DNA of 45,957 bases from Laspinema sp. D2d (GTDB taxonomy: Bacteria > Cyanobacteriota > Cyanobacteriia > Cyanobacteriales > Laspinemataceae). The notes below the pieces were generated by a model that searched no databases, was not told where the DNA came from, and saw only the letters and a list, made by a program, of their open reading frames with translations. The stretch covers positions 1-45,957 of the forward strand of contig NZ_JAMXFC010000045.1 of assembly GCF_025370755.1 (NCBI RefSeq). The letters run 5' to 3'. Position 1 is the first letter of the stretch, and each line of letters starts with the position of its first letter. This document shows, piece after piece, positions 42,580-45,957 of this stretch. The position numbers and the translations under genes were made by a program.

Positions 42580-45204
42580 TTACAAATCCGATTGAACTAA
42601 CAAATCAGATGCTAACCGCTTAAACGCTAATCGCTCATTTTCCACATCCACGAAAATCGTATCCCCATTGGTAAAATCACCGCGTAAGATAGATTTAGCA
42701 ATTTGCGTTTCTAACTCACGCTGGATGGAACGTTTTAGTGGACGTGCGCCATAAACGGGGTCATATCCCACTTCCGCTAAGAAATTCACTGCACTATCGG
42801 ACAATTTCAATGACATCTTGCGATCGCGCAGGCGTTCGATGACTCGTTCCACTTGCAACTGTACAATCTGCCGCAATTGCTCTTTCTTCAAGGAATGGAA
42901 GATAATCATCTCATCAATTCGGTTCAGGAATTCCGGACGGAAATTACTCCGCATCGCATCCATCACCCGACCCCGCATTTCTTCGTACTGTTCGTCTTCC
43001 CCGGAGACATCTAAGATAAATTGTGACCCGACATTACTGGTCATAATGATGACGGAATTTTTAAAGTCTACGGTATGTCCTTGTGCATCGGTCACTCGAC
43101 CATCATCAAGAATTTGGAGCATGATATTGAACACATCCGGGTGCGCTTTCTCGATTTCATCGAATAGAATTACCGAGTAAGGACGACGGCGAATTGCTTC
43201 GGAAAGTTGTCCCCCTTCTTCATATCCGACATATCCTGGAGGTGCACCGACTAACCGGGAAACGGCGTGTTTCTCCATGTATTCTGACATATCAATTCGC
43301 ACCATTGATTCTTCGGTGTCGAACAGATAGGAGGCGAGTGCTTTGGCAAGTTCAGTTTTACCTACCCCTGTGGGTCCGAGGAAGATAAAGCTGGCAACCG
43401 GGCGATTTGGGTCAGATAATCCGGCGCGCGATCGCTGAATGGCATCGGCAACGGCGGTGACTGCTTCCTCTTGTCCGATGACCCGCTTGTGCAGTTCGTC
43501 TTCGAGTTGCAGCAATTTTTGCATCTCGGATTCCACTAATTTACTAATGGGAATTCCGGTCCATTTGGAGATGATTTCGGCAATATCCGCTTCGGTTACT
43601 TCTTCCCGGAGTAAGGTTTGACCGCTAGTTTGATTTGCGGCTAAATTGGATTCTGCCTGTTCCAGTTGCTTTTGCAAATTCGTGAGGTTGCCATATTTCA
43701 ATTCAGCGGCGCGGTTGAGGTCATAGTTGCGTTCCGCTTGTTGAATTTCAATGTTGACGCGATCGATTTCTTCTTTAATACTCTGAATTTGAGCAATTAC
43801 GTCTTTTTCAGACTGCCATTGAGCATTCAGGGTATGTTGTTGTTCTTTGAGGTTGCTGAGTTCTTTCTCTAGCCGTTCCAGTCGGTCCTGAGAAGCGATG
43901 TCACTTTCATTTTTGAGGGACAACCGTTCCATTTCTAACTGGAGAATTTTGCGGTCAATTTCGTCTAGTTCTTCGGGTTTGGAGGTAATCTCCATTTTCA
44001 GTTTTGCTGCTGCTTCATCTACGAGGTCGATCGCCTTATCCGGGAGGAAGCGATCGCTGATATAACGGTTGGATAAAGTCGCTGCCGCAACTAATGCACT
44101 ATCGGAGATTTTTACTCCGTGATGCACTTCATACCGTTCTTTGAGTCCGCGCAAAATCGAGATACTATCGGCCACACTGGGTTGATCGATATACACTTGC
44201 TGGAATCGCCGTTCTAATGCCGCATCTTTTTCGATATATTTGCGATACTCATCCAAAGTGGTTGCACCGATACAACGCAGTTCTCCCCGTGCTAACATGG
44301 GTTTGAGCAGGTTTCCGGCATCCATTGCGCCTTGGGTAGCACCGGCCCCGACGACGGTATGAATTTCATCGATAAATAGGATAATATTCCCACCGGATTC
44401 GGTGACTTCTTTGAGGACTGCTTTCAGGCGTTCTTCAAATTCCCCGCGATATTTGGCACCGGCAATTAATGACCCCATATCGAGGGTAATTAATTGGCGG
44501 TCTTTCAAGGATTGGGGGACATCTCCGGCGATAATGCGTTGGGCGAGTCCTTCGGCGATCGCAGTTTTACCCACCCCCGGTTCCCCAATCAACACCGGAT
44601 TATTCTTTGTGCGACGAGAGAGAATCTGGATGGTCCGCCGAATTTCGTCATCTCGACCGATTACCGGGTCAAGTTTACCTTCTCGCGCTGCTTGGGTGAG
44701 ATCGCGTCCATATTTTTCTAGGGATTGATATTTGCCTTCGGGATTTTGATCGGTCACTTTTTGACTGCCTCTAACTTGGGAGATGGTTTCTTTGAGTTTT
44801 TGTTCGGTGAGTTTTAATTCTTGGAAGAGCCCTTTACCAAAGCGGTCATCTTTGGCAAATCCGAGTAATAAATGTTCTACGGAAATATATTCATCGGCAT
44901 ACTCTTTCCGATAGGCATCAGCGCGATCAAGGAGGGTATCCACGGTTCGTCCAAGATAGACGGAACTACTCCCACTCACTTTGGGTTGCCGATTGATAAA
45001 TTGTTCCGTGCGATCGCGCATTTGTTGGACGTTGACTCCCGCTTTATTCAGAATGCTGCTGGAGAGTCCTTCTTGTTCGAGTAACGCTTTCATCAGGTGT
45101 TCACTTTCGATTTGCTGATGTTGCGCTTGTTTGGCAAGGTCCGGTGTCTGGGCGATCGCCGCCCACGCTTTTTCTGTAAACTGATTCGGATTATTGGGTT
45201 GCAT
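42580..45204 (-). CDS. clpB: ATP-dependent disaggregase ClpB
   Basis: Hsp100 chaperone that rescues aggregated protein with DnaK. I choose the ATG at 45202-45204 ([20 protein letters not shown]), the usual family start; an upstream ATG at 45228 adds eight residues. N-domain repeats (about 1-150), Walker [10 protein letters not shown] (about 205), GYVGYEEGG pore loop, second Walker [10 protein letters not shown] (about 615) and the coiled-coil M domain (about 410-520) are all intact. Length is about 874. It is a single gene; no heat-shock promoter was confidently identified. The related clpC class is excluded by the M-domain length. Confidence 0.97.
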   Translation of the reverse strand: MQPNNPNQFTEKAWAAIAQTPDLAKQAQHQQIESEHLMKALLEQEGLSSSILNKAGVNVQQMRDRTEQFINRQPKVSGSSSVYLGRTVDTLLDRADAYRKEYADEYISVEHLLLGFAKDDRFGKGLFQELKLTEQKLKETISQVRGSQKVTDQNPEGKYQSLEKYGRDLTQAAREGKLDPVIGRDDEIRRTIQILSRRTKNNPVLIGEPGVGKTAIAEGLAQRIIAGDVPQSLKDRQLITLDMGSLIAGAKYRGEFEERLKAVLKEVTESGGNIILFIDEIHTVVGAGATQGAMDAGNLLKPMLARGELRCIGATTLDEYRKYIEKDAALERRFQQVYIDQPSVADSISILRGLKERYEVHHGVKISDSALVAAATLSNRYISDRFLPDKAIDLVDEAAAKLKMEITSKPEELDEIDRKILQLEMERLSLKNESDIASQDRLERLEKELSNLKEQQHTLNAQWQSEKDVIAQIQSIKEEIDRVNIEIQQAERNYDLNRAAELKYGNLTNLQKQLEQAESNLAANQTSGQTLLREEVTEADIAEIISKWTGIPISKLVESEMQKLLQLEDELHKRVIGQEEAVTAVADAIQRSRAGLSDPNRPVASFIFLGPTGVGKTELAKALASYLFDTEESMVRIDMSEYMEKHAVSRLVGAPPGYVGYEEGGQLSEAIRRRPYSVILFDEIEKAHPDVFNIMLQILDDGRVTDAQGHTVDFKNSVIIMTSNVGSQFILDVSGEDEQYEEMRGRVMDAMRSNFRPEFLNRIDEMIIFHSLKKEQLRQIVQLQVERVIERLRDRKMSLKLSDSAVNFLAEVGYDPVYGARPLKRSIQRELETQIAKSILRGDFTNGDTIFVDVENERLAFKRLASDLLVQSDL

Positions 45205-45300
45205 ACTATTTTTCCCTATTATTGTCACCTTTTTATTCTAATTAAGCCCTGTCCAGAGTAGAGATCGGGATTCCCGAATTAATTGGGTCGATATTACGCG

Positions 45301-45412
45301 AAACGGGGGAGATGGGGGATTTGGGAGATTGGGAGATGGGGGGGATTGGGGAGATGGGGAGGATGGGGAGATAGGGGTTTGTAGTCATGATTGAAGTCGT
45401 TTCTTCTGCTTC
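45301..45412. repeat. G-rich composite repeat
   Basis: Runs of GGGGAGAT-like units (45305-45376) followed by GTTTGTAGTCATGATTGAAG and TCGTT. This matches the start of the window (G-rich block, GTTTGTAGT, then a GACTTCAGTCGTT-type palindrome at 1-60), so the same composite element occurs at both ends. The G runs could form a quadruplex. Confidence 0.75.
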
Positions 45413-45881
45413 AACTCTCCCCTTTTCCCTGAACAACTTGTTGCAACCAATGGGGATAGGCAAAGGATGCAGCAGGGGTTAGGGGAAATTCCGGGGGATA
45501 AGAGGCGCTGAGGACCGTTGCGGTTGCTTTGAGGGTGTGAATCAGGGTGTCTGGGGGGCCATACGCTTCTAGGGCGAGACTCCACCAGGGTTGATCGGCG
45601 ATCGCCAGTTGAGTCAGTTCTAAACTACACCCCGAGGAACCTGGGCGATCGCTGTTGATGGGTTCAAGCGTGGCATCTTGAACCTGATAGAACCGTTGCG
45701 ATCGCCTTTTGCGGACCCTCCGCCAGGTTCCCTTTGCTTCCTCATCCGCTGGCATTGCCGGAGTCAACTCCTCACAAACGCACTTTTGCCAAGTTTCCAG
45801 ATTTCCCGATAAGCAGTCTCCAAACTGGACCTCCCCCCATTCTGCTTGCCGCCATTTGATTTCTAGGCGGTCTTGTCGCCA
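45411..45881 (-). CDS. hypothetical protein with damaged or unclear 5' end
   Basis: The frame is open from 45881 down to its stop at 45411, but its first recognised start codon is a TTG at 45765-45767. The upstream codons look like protein (WRQDRLEIKWRQAEW, then GEVQFGDCLSGNLETW) and abut an ATG in another frame at 45880-45882. Losing two bases between that ATG and the TGG codon would explain this. The body reads RFYQVQDATLEPINSDRPG and is probably soluble. I do not recognise a family. If the 5' frameshift is real this is a pseudogene; otherwise it starts at 45767 (118 residues). Confidence 0.55.
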   Translation of the reverse strand, partial: WRQDRLEIKWRQAEWGEVQFGDCLSGNLETWQKCVCEELTPAMPADEEAKGTWRRVRKRRSQRFYQVQDATLEPINSDRPGSSGCSLELTQLAIADQPWWSLALEAYGPPDTLIHTLKATATVLSASYPPEFPLTPAASFAYPHWLQQVVQGKGES

Positions 45882-45957
45882 TTATTAGGGGTCGATGGGG
45901 AAATCACTTTCCCCACCTCCCATTCAGAACCCAGCGTGCCACTTTCACGGCACTAGG
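45882..45957. other. window end, no feature
   Basis: Short terminal sequence with no supportable gene or repeat. Confidence 0.4.

Overview
This window is chromosomal DNA of a cyanobacterium, probably a filamentous Oscillatoriales-type species. The evidence is the very frequent HIP1 octamer GCGATCGC, the cyanobacterial form of Hfq next to dapF, a ThiE with the cyanobacterial N-terminal extension, abundant pentapeptide, WD40-kinase and CHAT proteins, and many small interspersed hairpin repeats. No rRNA, tRNA, CRISPR array, phage or intact insertion sequence was found. The genus assignment is inference.

Layout. 1-266: composite repeat block. 267-8614: housekeeping genes (KefB-type antiporter, Hfq, dapF, a nuclease-fold protein, a DUF1565/SPOR envelope protein, thiE-thiS). 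8700-11980: an AT-rich AmpG-like MFS gene, then a decayed chimera made of pieces of thiE, thiS and the adjacent DUF1517 gene, then the intact DUF1517 gene. 11980-14940: a Ser/Thr kinase with seven nearly identical WD40 repeats and a small gene with an in-frame stop, bracketed by copies of one hairpin repeat. 14938-17112: two family 2 glycosyltransferases. 17563-32757: cobU, rnz, a SpoIID-like protein, a pentapeptide-repeat protein, typA, a pilT homologue, an alpha/beta hydrolase, argB and several cyanobacterial proteins of unknown role. 32872-33420: aroK.

33525-39258 is the most intriguing stretch: five co-directional genes on the minus strand. They are a TPR-CHAT protease, a small antitoxin-like helical protein, two short acidic proteins and a 495-residue protein with two C-terminal membrane segments. 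The arrangement suggests a regulated protease plus membrane partner, possibly a conflict or stress system. The linkage is inferred from gene order only.

39359-42480 is a toxin-antitoxin-like island in decay. It holds a DUF6883 gene with two in-frame stops followed by intact DUF4926, a VapBC-type pair whose toxin is frameshifted, a fossil of the 5' end of a second CHAT gene, an intact MazEF-type pair and a Uma2 nuclease. clpB (42580-45204) follows, then a second copy of the composite G-rich repeat and a gene with a damaged-looking 5' end.

Functional themes: metabolism (thiamine, lysine/peptidoglycan, arginine, aromatic and cobalamin genes), envelope and surface (glycosyltransferases, SpoIID, SPOR, PilT), translation and proteostasis (TypA, ClpB), and regulation or conflict (kinase-WD40, CHAT operon, toxin-antitoxin pairs). 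Reads of protein families are from recognisable motifs; no database search was run.
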